Shown one piece after another: positions 1 to 9,664 of a DNA stretch of 64,000 nt (within the stretch, counting starts at the first letter, position 1; the number at the start of each line of letters is the position of its first letter). Both the position numbers and the translations under genes were made by a program. The notes below the pieces were generated by a model. The model had not been told where the DNA came from. It did not search any database and saw only the letters and a list, made by a program, of their open reading frames with translations. The stretch comes from Parafilimonas terrae (GTDB taxonomy: Bacteria; Bacteroidota; Bacteroidia; Chitinophagales; Chitinophagaceae): assembly GCF_900115755.1 (NCBI RefSeq), contig NZ_FOXQ01000008.1, positions 1 to 64,000 of the forward strand, written 5' to 3'.

Positions 1-935
1 CTCACCATTGCCGTGAACCTTGCTTCCTGCAGGGTGGAAGGGTTTACAACTGTAACGGTGCTGAATCCTTTCTGTATTCCAAACTGTTCTGTAGCGTGAA
101 TTATTACCGGATTGCCGGTTGTTGCCTTTCCTTTATACAAATGGATTTCAACTTCGCCCGTATTTGTAAGTGTGCTGCCCAATAAAACCGGGCTTACGGT
201 TATTTGTTCCCCCAGTTTCAGCCTGGTGGTGCGCAGTTTGGGTTTTTGGCTGCTGTCGTCCACCACAAAACCCCAGTTTCCCAGCGATTTTTGGTTATTG
301 CTAAACAGTTTCATTAAATAATTGCCAATGGTTTTTATGTTTTCCAGCACGGGCAGCCAAATTTGGTTGCGAAGTTCCGTTTCATTCTCGCTTTGCTGGG
401 CTGCCGTGGTGAAACTGGTGTTATTGGTGGTGGCTTGTTCCACTAATGCGCTGTCGGCATCCAGGTTTATGTTGTGCTGCGTGAGAAAAGGCTGCAAAGG
501 GCTGTCGCCATCGGGGTAACTGTTGTGCTTTGCGGTAAAAGCAATGAATACGGTGGTGCGGTCGCCGAATGCTGCGGGGTAATTCACCTTTCCGCTGTCG
601 GTAATGGTTATGCCCCAGTTGCCAAGTTCCTTGGTATTGCCTTTATAAAAGGTTTTGAGAAACTGAACGCCGCCGGTTAAGTGCGTCCAGGGCGTACTGA
701 AATAATGATCGCGGAGCTGGCGGTAGTTTTCGCTTTGTTTTTTAAGCAAAGCACGGCCCACATCGTGTGTTTGCGCCGCTGCGCCGGTGGCCGCATCGTT
801 TGTGAGCACAATATTTTGCTGTGCTAAGAATGCGGTGAGCGGGCTTGAAGCGCCCAGCGCCGTGTTTTGTGCAATAATGTTGTTAAGCAAAGTAAGCTGA
901 CTGGTAAAGTCGTCGGGGATAATTAGTCTGGCCAT
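1..935 (-). CDS. Unknown protein, C-terminus cut off by window edge
   Basis: An open frame of 311 codons runs from an ATG at 933-935 off the left edge without a stop. I do not recognise the family. The protein has no signal peptide. It contains two similar blocks, each ending in a LGNWG motif followed by an aspartate-rich turn (around residues 110-125 and 220-235), each preceded by a segment of the form LxxxFxxNxKxLGNWG; this suggests an internal duplication. The region after the second block is rich in beta-strand-like sequence. It is the only gene visible on its side of the 213-base spacer before the DUF5683 gene. Function unknown; the frame is clearly coding from codon use and length. Confidence 0.75.
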   Translation of the reverse strand, partial: MARLIIPDDFTSQLTLLNNIIAQNTALGASSPLTAFLAQQNIVLTNDAATGAAAQTHDVGRALLKKQSENYRQLRDHYFSTPWTHLTGGVQFLKTFYKGNTKELGNWGITITDSGKVNYPAAFGDRTTVFIAFTAKHNSYPDGDSPLQPFLTQHNINLDADSALVEQATTNNTSFTTAAQQSENETELRNQIWLPVLENIKTIGNYLMKLFSNNQKSLGNWGFVVDDSSQKPKLRTTRLKLGEQITVSPVLLGSTLTNTGEVEIHLYKGKATTGNPVIIHATEQFGIQKGFSTVTVVNPSTLQEARFTAMV

Positions 936-1148
936 GTTTTTGGGTTTTTATTTATGAAGAATTAAGTATTTAGCGGTTATTATGTTTAGGTTTTGGCGAA
1001 TAGTTAGTTGATAAACCAAATGTAATGAGATTTTAATAATGTGCGGAAGAAAAAATAATTTTTAATTAACCCAATGTTTTAGCGTTGAGATGGTGTTAGC
1101 GGGCCCTTAACCGGTTTTAGCAAAGTGAAATTTGTGAATACTTAAAGC

Positions 1149-1814
1149 CTAAAAAGCAGAAGGCAGCATTTTAGGCTGCTTTGTTTTAAAATTGAGGGCA
1201 ACAGATAGGGCCGGTGTTTTGGTAATGATATTAAAATCGGGTTGCACGTGCATGCTTAAATCGTCGCTTACATCAAAATCTTTTAAGTGGCCAAATACGG
1301 TGGCATCCACCACGTTCAAACCCCAAACCAGTAAAAAGAATAAAGCGGAATAATCCCTGTCTTTCCTAAACTGGTTGCGGAACGATTGTATGTAGGAAGC
1401 ATCTATATTTTTCAGGTCAGGATAAATCTTAGAAGTGTCGCCGCCATTTACCAATATACCGTATGCTTCTTTTGTGCGCTGGTACCACTTGTTATTATAG
1501 GCAAATAAACTTGCCGGCACAGCCAGTGCGCCATATACAATGGGTATTTTCCAGTATTCGCGGTTATATGCCTGGCCCCAGCCGGGAATAATGGCAGAGC
1601 GGCGGGTGGCAATATGCGGATCGTGCTTCTTTTTTGCGGGAATGGAATCTGCCTTAGCTGTAATGCCGGTGCTGTCTTTTTTTTCGGGCTTTACTGTATC
1701 GGGCAAAATTTCTTTCCCGGTATTTACTATAATGGCGCTGTCCGGCTTTTGGGCAACGGCAGTAAAAGAAACAGCAGAAATGAGCATTAATATGAAGCAA
1801 CGATATAAACGCAT
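1149..1814 (-). CDS. DUF5683 family secreted/membrane protein
   Basis: The protein (221 aa) begins with a signal peptide (MRLYRCFILMLISAVSFTAVA then Q). The frame is open further upstream, but I chose the ATG at 1812-1814 because it gives the signal peptide and lies one base after the parB stop codon, which suggests coupled translation. After a lysine-rich linker comes the conserved core with RRSAIIPGWGQAYN and the hydrophobic WKIPIVYGAL segment that typify DUF5683, followed by a second hydrophobic stretch (FFLLVWGLNVVDATVFGHL). The family is commonly found directly after parB in Bacteroidota and its role is unknown. Probably an envelope protein. Confidence 0.85.
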   Translation of the reverse strand: MRLYRCFILMLISAVSFTAVAQKPDSAIIVNTGKEILPDTVKPEKKDSTGITAKADSIPAKKKHDPHIATRRSAIIPGWGQAYNREYWKIPIVYGALAVPASLFAYNNKWYQRTKEAYGILVNGGDTSKIYPDLKNIDASYIQSFRNQFRKDRDYSALFFLLVWGLNVVDATVFGHLKDFDVSDDLSMHVQPDFNIITKTPALSVALNFKTKQPKMLPSAF

Positions 1815-1815
1815 G

Positions 1816-2736
1816 TTAATCTGCCTGAGCGTGCAATAACTCAAGAATTTTATTAAGCTCATCGCTGGAGTAATATTCAATAACGATGTTGCCTTTTCCA
1901 TTTGAGTTGTGCTTAAGCGTAACTTTTGTTGAGAAATAAGAGGCTAAATTATCTTCTATACGTTTGTAAGCATCGTTAAGGTTTGATTTTCCGGCAGATT
2001 TAACAGGCTTTGCATCCACGCGGTAAAGTTTGCGCACCAGTTCTTCGGTTTGCCTCACGCTAAGCTGCTTATTTTTTATTTCGTTGAAAAGATAAAGCTG
2101 CTTATCAATCGTATCTATATTAATCAAAGCCCTTGCATGGCCCATGCTCAGGTTGCCGTTACGCACTGCCACCTGAATGTCCGGCGGAAGTTTAAGCAAA
2201 CGGATATAATTGGTAACGGTGCTTCTTTCCTTTCCCATTCTTTCGGCCACCTGCTCCTGGGTGTAATTAAGCTCGTCCATCATGCGCTTATAGCTGAGGC
2301 CAATTTCAATGGCATTTAAATCTTCGCGCTGCAGGTTTTCGAGCAAGGCCAGTTCAAGCAGTTCGCGGTCGTTGGTTTGGCGTATGTATGCGGGCAAATC
2401 TTTTAACCCTGCAATTTTTGCGGCGCGTAACCTTCTTTCACCGGCAATTAACTGGTATTTACCATCGGCAAGTTTTGATACCGTTATAGGCTGAACAACA
2501 TCAAACTGTTTTAAAGAAGAGGCAAGTTCGTTCAGCGCCGTTTCATCAAAATCGCGGCGGGGGTTTTTGGGGTTAGGCTGAATTTGTGCAACCGGAATGC
2601 GAAGCACATTGGTGGCGGCTTCCACTACATTGGTTTTTAATGTGCCGCTGGTGGTTTTAAGATCTGAATCTATAGTCTTTAATAAAGAGCGTATGCCCTT
2701 TCCTAATGTTTCTTTATTTGATTTGGATGTTGCCAT
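1816..2736 (-). CDS. parB: ParB/Spo0J chromosome-partitioning protein
   Basis: ParB (306 aa) binds parS sites near the origin and spreads as a CTP-dependent clamp; together with ParA it segregates the chromosome. The sequence shows the N-terminal CTPase domain with the GERRLRAA motif (residues 99-106) and box II (ENLQREDL, 133-140), then a helix-turn-helix (about 157-182) and a C-terminal dimerisation region. Length is normal for the family. It follows parA by 86 bases and precedes the DUF5683 gene by one base, so the three probably form one operon. I saw no canonical parS 16-mer in this window. Confidence 0.97.
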   Translation of the reverse strand: MATSKSNKETLGKGIRSLLKTIDSDLKTTSGTLKTNVVEAATNVLRIPVAQIQPNPKNPRRDFDETALNELASSLKQFDVVQPITVSKLADGKYQLIAGERRLRAAKIAGLKDLPAYIRQTNDRELLELALLENLQREDLNAIEIGLSYKRMMDELNYTQEQVAERMGKERSTVTNYIRLLKLPPDIQVAVRNGNLSMGHARALINIDTIDKQLYLFNEIKNKQLSVRQTEELVRKLYRVDAKPVKSAGKSNLNDAYKRIEDNLASYFSTKVTLKHNSNGKGNIVIEYYSSDELNKILELLHAQAD

Positions 2737-2755
2737 GTTTAACTAAAGTTTAAAT

Positions 2756-2822
2756 GTTCACTAAGTTCACAGGTTCACGGGTTCACTAAGCTTGTGAACA
2801 TTGGAACAGGTGAACTTTTAAA
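2756..2822. repeat. GTTCAC/GTGAAC repeat cluster in parA-parB spacer
   Basis: The spacer holds four direct copies of GTTCAC (2756, 2765, 2773, 2781) followed by two inverted copies GTGAAC (2794, 2810), so the RNA could fold into a hairpin. The last copy reads GTGAACTTTTAA, which recurs at 7580-7591. Similar elements occur at 7534, 44584/44592 and 46394. Confidence 0.7.
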
Positions 2823-3623
2823 CTATTCAAGTATTCTTTCTTCGTTTTTAATTTTAGTCATATCGTTTTTCTGAAGCACTTCTTTGGCAAGGTTAAGATA
2901 GTTTACAGCGCCCTTGCAATCAGAATCGTACAACACAACCGGTTTTCCCACGCTCGGGGCTTCGCTCAGCTTGCTGTTGCGGTGAATGATGGTGCTAAAT
3001 ACCATATCTTCAAAATGCCTTCTTACTTCGTTCACCACCTGGTTGCAGAGGCGCAGCCTTCCATCATACATCGTCATTAAAATACCTTCTATTTCGAGAC
3101 TGGTATTTAAACGGCTCTGCACAATTTTTATGGTATTAAGCAGCTTGCCTAATCCTTCCAATGCAAAGAACTCGCATTGCACGGGGATTACAACACTGTC
3201 GGCAGCCACCAATGCATTTACGGTTATTAGCCCAAGCGATGGCGAGCAGTCGATCACAATAAAATCATACTCGTCTTTTACCGGCTCGAGAATGCGTTTT
3301 AAAACCAGTTCCCTGTCGGGGTAATTGATCATTTCAATTTCAGCGCCCACCAAATCAATATGCGAGGGGATAAGATCGAGGAAAGGAACATCTGTTTTTA
3401 AGATCACTTCGCTGGCGGGCGTATTATTCACCATGCAATCGTACAGGCTTTTGGTAATGTTATGCAGGTCGAAACCAATACCCGTGGTACTGTTGGCCTG
3501 CGGGTCTGCATCCACCAGCAGGGTTTTAAATTCAAGCACAGAAAGGCTTGCTGCCAGGTTTATTGCCGTTGTTGTTTTGCCAACACCGCCCTTTTGATTT
3601 GCTACTCCTATTGTTCTTGCCAT
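2823..3623 (-). CDS. parA: ParA/Soj chromosome-partitioning ATPase
   Basis: ParA (266 aa) is a deviant Walker-type ATPase that binds DNA non-specifically and moves ParB-parS complexes. The deviant Walker A motif KGGVGKTT is at residues 11-18, the A' motif [10 protein letters not shown] at 35-44, and the Walker B-like strand FIVIDCSP at about 121-128. There is no N-terminal DNA-binding extension, so this is the short chromosomal Soj type rather than a plasmid type. It lies immediately after the DUF6169-like gene (3 bases) and upstream of parB. Confidence 0.97.
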   Translation of the reverse strand: MARTIGVANQKGGVGKTTTAINLAASLSVLEFKTLLVDADPQANSTTGIGFDLHNITKSLYDCMVNNTPASEVILKTDVPFLDLIPSHIDLVGAEIEMINYPDRELVLKRILEPVKDEYDFIVIDCSPSLGLITVNALVAADSVVIPVQCEFFALEGLGKLLNTIKIVQSRLNTSLEIEGILMTMYDGRLRLCNQVVNEVRRHFEDMVFSTIIHRNSKLSEAPSVGKPVVLYDSDCKGAVNYLNLAKEVLQKNDMTKIKNEERILE

Positions 3624-3626
3624 AAA

Positions 3627-4109
3627 CTATTTACTTAAATTATCTTTTGCTTCATCAATAATGATTGGTAAGTCGTAAGCAAAAACATTATTTTTTTCAA
3701 AAATAAAATCTGCCTGCACGGCAATTTCCTTCATATTTATTTCAACAATTAATTTTTTAAAATTGCTGTTTCCAAAATTCCTGAACAAGAAATCAAACTT
3801 CCGGTTCCGGGCGGCCATTTTTCCGTCTGAAGGGTCGCAAATGTAAAATATTATGTTTCTTTTATCCGACTCAAAAAAATGAAAAAAGATCTCAGCTATC
3901 GTAATGCCAATAACATAGTCATAATGATTATAGAGACCTGGATAAAGAAGCTGAATATCTGCACTGAAAATAAAATCTTTTACGGGATGCTCTGTCTTAA
4001 AGTACATTGATGCAGCATCAAAGGAAACCTTATATGCAGCACCAAAAACGGTATAAAATTCATACTCGTTAGGCGCAGTCTTTATAAATTTATAGCCCGC
4101 TTCGTTCAA
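3627..4109 (-). CDS. Unknown protein, DUF6169-like
   Basis: The frame encodes about 160 residues with no signal peptide or clear membrane span; the mix of aromatic residues and beta-like segments resembles a small DUF6169-type protein, but I am not sure of the family. The start is TTG at 4107-4109: an in-frame TAA lies only two codons upstream, and there is no ATG until well into the protein, so a non-ATG start is forced. It overlaps the end of the 58-residue gene upstream by 20 bases in another frame. It ends 3 bases before parA and may be co-transcribed with it. Confidence 0.7.
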   Translation of the reverse strand: MNEAGYKFIKTAPNEYEFYTVFGAAYKVSFDAASMYFKTEHPVKDFIFSADIQLLYPGLYNHYDYVIGITIAEIFFHFFESDKRNIIFYICDPSDGKMAARNRKFDFLFRNFGNSNFKKLIVEINMKEIAVQADFIFEKNNVFAYDLPIIIDEAKDNLSK

Positions 4110-4266
4110 TTTTTTTTATTTGCTTTTCAACTCCTTTTTTATAAAACTCCCTTCTTTTTTTTCTGAGTAAAGACAAATTTTTTAAATATTCGCTTATGCC
4201 TGTTTCCAAAACAGACCCCTTAATTGCGTTAACTTTTATATGAATCACACTATTATCTTTCATCAT
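4090..4266 (-). CDS. Small basic unknown protein (58 aa)
   Basis: A 58-codon frame starting with a double ATG (4261-4266) ends with TAA at 4090-4092, inside the start of the next gene. The product is strongly basic in its second half (RKKRREF, then several KK pairs) and has no membrane span. Short, overlapping pairs of this type are usually translationally coupled and often encode partners; the pairing with the following 160-residue gene is suggestive but no function can be assigned. It is below common length cut-offs and easily missed. Confidence 0.6.
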   Translation of the reverse strand: MMKDNSVIHIKVNAIKGSVLETGISEYLKNLSLLRKKRREFYKKGVEKQIKKIERSGL

Positions 4267-4305
4267 TCAAATTTAAACCATTCCATATTCACCGTAAACC
4301 TGCAT

Positions 4306-4986
4306 TCACACTTCAATCGTGTCGCCAATTGCCGGTAATAGTAAATTTTTACCCGCCGCTTTAAATTCCTCAACAGCCTTTTCTTTATCTATTTTTATAA
4401 GGTCAAATGTGTTATAATGAACGCCCACAATATTATTACAATTAATGAAGTCTGAGGCAGCAATGGCATCAGTCACGTCCATTGTAAAATTTCCGCCTAT
4501 TGGCAACACCGCAAATTTAAGTTTTGCCCAACGTGGAATTAATTGCATATCCATTGTAAGGGCTGTATCTCCCGAATAATAAAAATCACCTTCGGAAGTA
4601 GTAAAAACAAAACCCAAAGGATTGCCCGCATAACTGCCATCCGGAAATGAGGATGAGTGAATAGCATTCACTGCACGCACTTTTCCAAAATCAAAACTTA
4701 CCGGCCCGCCATGATTTAAGGGATGCACTTTTTCTATGCCTTTATTGCCAAGCCAGTCTGCAACTTCTGCAGCAGCCACGCAAACAGCGCCGGTTTGCTG
4801 CGCAAGTTCAAATGCATCAGCAAAATGATCGGTATGGCCATGCGATAAAAAGATATAATCAGCCTTTATTTCCTTTTTATCAATATCCTTAGCCAGCGGG
4901 TTATATGTAATAAACGGATCGAACAATAATTTCTTACCGTTTACTTCCACGCTAAAGCAGGATTGGCCATAATACGTTAAATTCAT
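4306..4986 (-). CDS. UPF0173 metal-dependent hydrolase (metallo-beta-lactamase fold)
   Basis: The protein (226 aa) has the metallo-beta-lactamase fold with the metal-binding signature SHGHTDHFAD and the later GDTAL and GVHYNTF motifs of the UPF0173/YtkL group. These are cytoplasmic hydrolases of uncertain substrate. The frame extends 19 codons upstream, but the ATG at 4984-4986 (MNLTYYGQSCF) matches the usual family start and length. It is divergent from the metallophosphoesterase gene. Confidence 0.9.
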   Translation of the reverse strand: MNLTYYGQSCFSVEVNGKKLLFDPFITYNPLAKDIDKKEIKADYIFLSHGHTDHFADAFELAQQTGAVCVAAAEVADWLGNKGIEKVHPLNHGGPVSFDFGKVRAVNAIHSSSFPDGSYAGNPLGFVFTTSEGDFYYSGDTALTMDMQLIPRWAKLKFAVLPIGGNFTMDVTDAIAASDFINCNNIVGVHYNTFDLIKIDKEKAVEEFKAAGKNLLLPAIGDTIEV

Positions 4987-5123
4987 TACGGTATTGTTTA
5001 AAGGGGCACAAATGTAATTTTTTACAATCACTGTCTTCAACAATATTAATTTTTTAGGTTTACTTACACAGGTTTTTTATGCACATCTTATAAAGCCTGT
5101 TTTAATTTGTAAAAATTTTAAAT

Positions 5124-6371
5124 ATGCGAAGTTCAGGTGGCTGGTGGATCATCATTCTTATTTTGCTATTGGTTGACCTCTATGTTTTTTGGGTATTGCG
5201 GTTTCTTACACATAATAACAGTGAAAAAAGCCGTGCGATTATTTATTGCGTTTACTGGCTTATTTCCGTTGCGGCCATTGCATTCATTATTTTCTTTCCT
5301 TACTCCGGGTATCTTTCCACTCATACTGTGATTCGCAACTACGCTTTCGCAATCATTATAGGTTTATTCTTCGCCAAGCTTATTGCCTCTACTTTTTTCC
5401 TGCTTGACGATATACGCAGGCTCTTTGTTTGGCTCATGACTAAAATTTTTCCAAAAACAGGTGTTGATTTTGCCAATGAAGGCAACACAATTACCCGTTC
5501 AGCTTTTTTAACCTGGACGGGTTTTGTTTTAGGCGGCGGGTTGTTCACAACGCTCATGGCCGGTTTTTCAAACAAGTATAATTATAAAGTAAGAAGAATA
5601 AAACTGGCTTTTGATAACCTGCCCCAATCGTTTAAAGGCATGAAAATTTTGCAGGTGAGTGATATTCACAGCGGCAGTTTTACCAATAAAGAAGCAGTAA
5701 ACCGCGGTGTTGACATGATCGTGAAAGAAAATGCTGATTTAATTCTTTTTACCGGCGACCTGGTGAACGATAAGGCCAGCGAGATGATGGATTATATGGA
5801 TGTGTTTAACCGCTTAAAGGCGCCGATGGGCGTTTACAGCACCCTCGGCAACCATGATTATGGCGATTATGTGCAGTGGCCAACTCCCGAAGCCAAACAT
5901 GCCAACCTTGAAAGGCTGAAACAATTGCAAGGTGAACTTGGCTGGCGCCTGCTGATGAATGAGCATGTTGTTCTTGAAAAGAATGGCGAACAAATTGCTT
6001 TGCTGGGCATTGAAAACTGGAGCGCTTCCAGCCGTTTTCCAAAATATGGCAGGATGGATTTAGCATATCCCGGAACGGAAAAATACCCGTTTAAAATTTT
6101 AATGAGCCACGATCCCAGCCACTGGGATGCAGAGGTTCGCCCCAAATATCATGATATTGATTTAATGCTTTCCGGCCACACGCACGGCATGCAGTTTGGC
6201 GTTGAAAATCCATATTTCAAGTGGAGCCCTGTTCAGTATTTCTATAAAGAATGGGCAGGGCTTTATAAAACCGGCAGGCAATGTTTATATGTAAACCGTG
6301 GTTATGGATTTATTGGTTACCCGGGGCGAGTTGGTATTCTTCCGGAAATAACAGTAATTGAGCTAGTGTGA
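5124..6371 (+). CDS. Membrane-anchored metallophosphoesterase
   Basis: The 415-residue protein starts with three to four membrane spans in the first about 150 residues and then carries a calcineurin-like phosphoesterase domain. Metal-binding motifs are visible in order: VSDIHSG, TGDLVND, LGNHDY, MSHDPSHWD and SGHTHG. This architecture (YkuE-like) is common in Bacteroidota; the substrate is unknown, with UDP-sugar-lipid or phospholipid head groups among the possibilities for relatives. A small GACTAT/ATAGTC hairpin at 6387-6401 follows the stop codon. Confidence 0.92.
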   Translation: MRSSGGWWIIILILLLVDLYVFWVLRFLTHNNSEKSRAIIYCVYWLISVAAIAFIIFFPYSGYLSTHTVIRNYAFAIIIGLFFAKLIASTFFLLDDIRRLFVWLMTKIFPKTGVDFANEGNTITRSAFLTWTGFVLGGGLFTTLMAGFSNKYNYKVRRIKLAFDNLPQSFKGMKILQVSDIHSGSFTNKEAVNRGVDMIVKENADLILFTGDLVNDKASEMMDYMDVFNRLKAPMGVYSTLGNHDYGDYVQWPTPEAKHANLERLKQLQGELGWRLLMNEHVVLEKNGEQIALLGIENWSASSRFPKYGRMDLAYPGTEKYPFKILMSHDPSHWDAEVRPKYHDIDLMLSGHTHGMQFGVENPYFKWSPVQYFYKEWAGLYKTGRQCLYVNRGYGFIGYPGRVGILPEITVIELV

Positions 6372-6450
6372 GTTACGCGTTATTTCGACTATAAAATAGT
6401 CATTAAAATAATTGCAATTAAATTTGAAGTAAATGGAACCCGGTTAGCAA

Positions 6451-7518
6451 TTAATTATTCTGTTTCGTCATCTTCTCTGCATTTTCAGCCACCTGCAAAG
6501 CTTCAATAAACTGGTCTATATCGCCATTCATAACGGCGTCAAGATTATAAGAAGTTAAGCCAATGCGATGATCTGTTACCCTGCCTTGCGGGTAATTATA
6601 AGTGCGGATCTTGGCGCTGCGGTCGCCTGTACTTACCAGGGTTTTCCTGTGCCTTGAAATTTCCTCTTCCTGTTTACGCACCTGTTCTTCATATAATTTG
6701 GTACGCAACATTGTCATCGCCTTTTCGCGGTTGCCCAACTGGCTTCGCTCTGTCTGGCAAACCACCACTGTCCCGGTGGGAATATGCGTAAGCATCACTT
6801 TTGTTTCCACTTTATTTACGTTCTGGCCACCGGCGCCGCCGCTCCGGGCAGTTTCCATTTTTACATCGGCAGGGTTTAATTCAAAATCCACCTCCTCTGC
6901 CTCCGGCATTACCGCCACTGTTGCAGCAGAAGTATGCACACGGCCCTGTGTTTCTGTATCGGGCACACGCTGTACCCGGTGAACGCCGCTTTCAAATTTC
7001 ATAGTACCATAAACGTCTTCGCCAATAATTTCAACATTTATTTCTTTGTAGCCGCCCACTGTGCCTTCACTTTCACTAACAATGGCCGTCTTCCAGCCTT
7101 TTTTTGCAGCATAACGTAAATACATATCAAGCAGGTCGCCGGCAAACAAACTGGCCTCATCGCCGCCGGTACCGGCACGAATTTCAAGCACAGCATTTTT
7201 ATCGTCCTGCGGATCTTTTGGTATTAAAAGTTGGGTGAGGTGTTTTTCAAGCGCTTCTTTCTTCTCCTCAAGTTCAGGCAATTCCATCTTTGCCAGCTCC
7301 CGCATTTCTTCATCGTTGCTATTCAATCCGTCTTTGGCAAACTCGTAGTCTTCCAGCACTTTTTTATAGTCTTCATAAGGTTTTACAATTTTTTCCAACT
7401 GGCTGTATTCCTTACTCAGTTTCTGAAATTCAGATTGTTTGTTTATAATTTCAGGATTGGTTAACGCAACACCTGTTTGCTCAAACTTCGCCTTTATTGC
7501 TTCTAACTGGTCTAACAT
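6451..7518 (-). CDS. prfA: Peptide chain release factor 1
   Basis: RF1 recognises UAA and UAG stop codons and triggers peptide release. The sequence shows the GGQ catalytic motif (SGGAGGQN, residues 230-232 for GGQ) and the codon-recognition region [10 protein letters not shown], in which the PxT tripeptide reads PDT. I chose ATG 7516-7518 (MLDQLEAIK, 355 aa), the standard RF1 start; the frame continues seven codons upstream into a GTTCAC-type repeat. A TAACTTTG box on the minus strand at 7600-7607 may be its promoter -7 element. Confidence 0.96.
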   Translation of the reverse strand: MLDQLEAIKAKFEQTGVALTNPEIINKQSEFQKLSKEYSQLEKIVKPYEDYKKVLEDYEFAKDGLNSNDEEMRELAKMELPELEEKKEALEKHLTQLLIPKDPQDDKNAVLEIRAGTGGDEASLFAGDLLDMYLRYAAKKGWKTAIVSESEGTVGGYKEINVEIIGEDVYGTMKFESGVHRVQRVPDTETQGRVHTSAATVAVMPEAEEVDFELNPADVKMETARSGGAGGQNVNKVETKVMLTHIPTGTVVVCQTERSQLGNREKAMTMLRTKLYEEQVRKQEEEISRHRKTLVSTGDRSAKIRTYNYPQGRVTDHRIGLTSYNLDAVMNGDIDQFIEALQVAENAEKMTKQNN

Positions 7519-7533
7519 GTTATAAGTTTCAAC

Positions 7534-7592
7534 GTTCACAAGTTGCCGACATTTTAACCTGTAAGCATCTTTTTAGCCTGTGAACTTTTAAA
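7534..7592. repeat. GTTCAC/GTGAAC inverted pair between prfA and the amidohydrolase
   Basis: GTTCAC at 7534-7539 and GTGAACTTTTAA at 7580-7591 are inverted relative to each other and match the elements in the parA-parB spacer. They sit in the divergent spacer upstream of prfA. Confidence 0.5.
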
Positions 7593-7634
7593 AAGTGTGC
7601 AAAGTTATATGTTTTCAGCCGCTAATTTTACAAC

Positions 7635-8819
7635 ATGCATTACAGGAAATTTAAGGCCGATTTTATTTTTGACGGAAAGGAAATTCTGAGTGAAGACAAG
7701 GTTCTTGTTACAAATGAAGCTGGCGTGATTGAAGCAATTATTAACGAAACCGAAGCCGGCGGCGATATACAAAAATTTGAAGGCTTGCTATCTCCCGGGT
7801 TTATTAACTGCCATTGCCACCTTGAATTGAGTCACATGAAAAATGTGATTGGGACGGGAACCGGCTTAGTTGATTTTTTAATATCGGTTGTTGGCAAACG
7901 CGGATTTGAAAAAGAAATTATTACGGACGCCATTATTGCTGCCGATGCAGAAATGTATGAAAACGGAATTGTTGCCGTTGGCGATATATGTAATACAATT
8001 GATACTATTCCAATTAAATTAAAAAGTAAAATAAACTATTCTAACTTTATAGAAACCATTGGCTTTACAGAAATGAAAGCTTTGGAAATATTTGAAAAAT
8101 CGCAGCAGTTGTATAATGATTTCGTTACTGCCGGATTGCGGAATACTTACGTCGTTCCGCATGCGCCTTATACAATAAGCGAAGCTATGTTTAAGCTGAT
8201 CAATGATTTTTCAGCCGGTAAAATTGTCTCTATACATAACCAGGAAACAAGCGCCGAGGATGAATTGTACCGTAAAAATGCCGGCGATTTTTTCAGGCTT
8301 TATCATCATCTGAATATTAATACAAAATTTTTCCAGGCGCATAATAAAAGCAGCCTTCAATCTTATCTGCCATTATTAAACAAGACAAAATCGCTGCTGC
8401 TTATTCATAATACGTTTACCACACAAAGCGATATTGAGTTCGCCGTTGAACAAAGCAAAACAAATAAGCAGGATTTATTCTGGTGTTTTTGCCCAAATGC
8501 CAATTTGTACATAGAAGATAAATTACCTGATATTAAATTATTTAGTGATAATAATTGCAATATTATATTAGGTACAGACAGCTATTCAAGCAATTATAGC
8601 CTTAGCCTGTTGGATGAAATGAAAACACTGCAAAAGCATTTTCCATTTCTTGAAACTGAGCGCCTGCTTCAATGGGCAACATTAAACGGATCAGCCGCTT
8701 TGGGCGTTTATAATCATTCAGGGAGTTTTGAAAAAGGAAAGAAGCCTGGTATTGTTTTGATTAATAATATTCAACACAAAAATTTTTCTGAAGCTTCTGC
8801 AGCCAAACGGATATTATAA
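7635..8819 (+). CDS. Amidohydrolase / deaminase family protein
   Basis: The 394-residue protein is a TIM-barrel amidohydrolase of the ATZ/TRZ-cytosine deaminase group. Metal ligands are seen in GFINCHCHLELSH (about residues 56-68), PHAPYTIS (about 177), HNQE (about 200) and GTDSYSSN near the C-terminus. The HCHLELS form resembles aminodeoxyfutalosine deaminases of the futalosine menaquinone route, but no other mqn gene is present here, so the substrate is open. It is convergent with recO, the two stop codons being adjacent. Confidence 0.85.
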   Translation: MHYRKFKADFIFDGKEILSEDKVLVTNEAGVIEAIINETEAGGDIQKFEGLLSPGFINCHCHLELSHMKNVIGTGTGLVDFLISVVGKRGFEKEIITDAIIAADAEMYENGIVAVGDICNTIDTIPIKLKSKINYSNFIETIGFTEMKALEIFEKSQQLYNDFVTAGLRNTYVVPHAPYTISEAMFKLINDFSAGKIVSIHNQETSAEDELYRKNAGDFFRLYHHLNINTKFFQAHNKSSLQSYLPLLNKTKSLLLIHNTFTTQSDIEFAVEQSKTNKQDLFWCFCPNANLYIEDKLPDIKLFSDNNCNIILGTDSYSSNYSLSLLDEMKTLQKHFPFLETERLLQWATLNGSAALGVYNHSGSFEKGKKPGIVLINNIQHKNFSEASAAKRIL

Positions 8820-9557
8820 TTAATCCAGCAATTCCTGTAGCACAGGCAGGCTTTTTGGTTTTTGAAAGCCGGTAAGGTGATACGAAAGATACACGAGTAA
8901 ACTTTCCAGTAATTGGCGGCGCGACTGCCTGTTCAGTTTAATATTTTCAAGTTCGTTATATAATTGTATGCGCTGAATTTGGGAAATCGCTTCAGCCAGC
9001 GGGCCGGAAATATAATCGGGGTGAATTGGTTCCAAACCCGTATAAGCCCCTTCTTTTAAATCAAGCACAGGCGTTTGCCTGGAAAAATTTCCATGCAGCT
9101 CAAAACCTGATTCGGTTGCCAGGTGCAGCATAAAATATAACGGAAGATTAGCCACTGCAGCGTTGCCGCCCTTGTCGGCTTCCAGCAGGCTGCCTTCCAG
9201 CAAATAAAATAATTCAGGATTGGCTTCCGGCTGTTTAACGGCATGTTGGAAAAGTTCTATCATAAACTGTGCAATCGCAGTGCGCACCACATCAAACAAA
9301 ACTTTTCCGTATAAATAACCCCATTTATATTCCTTAATGAATTGAAGGTTTTTTAACTCGTTGTGATAAACTTCCATTTCCAATATAGCCGAAGGCTGAA
9401 AATACATTTGTTTGCCCGCTGATTTTTTTGTGGCCTGCCGCACGCCTTTTACAATATAACTCTGCAGGCCAAAAAGCTCCGTATAAACAGCAGTTATTAT
9501 ACTTGTTTCACCATAATTAATGGTTTTAATAACGATACCTTTGGTTTTATGCGTCAT
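8820..9557 (-). CDS. recO: DNA repair protein RecO
   Basis: RecO (245 aa) helps load RecA on SSB-covered DNA in the RecFOR pathway. The N-terminal OB-fold begins THKTKGIVIKTINYGETSIITAVYT, typical of the family (only the pattern is cited here), followed by the alpha-helical domain; the usual zinc-finger cysteines are not present, as in many Bacteroidota RecO proteins. Length is normal. It abuts the amidohydrolase stop and is divergent from rpmH. Confidence 0.93.
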   Translation of the reverse strand: MTHKTKGIVIKTINYGETSIITAVYTELFGLQSYIVKGVRQATKKSAGKQMYFQPSAILEMEVYHNELKNLQFIKEYKWGYLYGKVLFDVVRTAIAQFMIELFQHAVKQPEANPELFYLLEGSLLEADKGGNAAVANLPLYFMLHLATESGFELHGNFSRQTPVLDLKEGAYTGLEPIHPDYISGPLAEAISQIQRIQLYNELENIKLNRQSRRQLLESLLVYLSYHLTGFQKPKSLPVLQELLD

Positions 9558-9664
9558 ACATCCGGCAAAGCAAACAATTACTTGTAAAAAGAATGAAGTT
9601 TACAAAAGGAATTTTTAACATGTTTGTTTCCAAAATCAATTAACAATTTTTGGTGAAATTCTTT

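Noticed and set aside
1241-1252. GCACGTGC as a parS site
   Set aside because: It is shorter than and differs from the parS consensus and lies inside a coding sequence.
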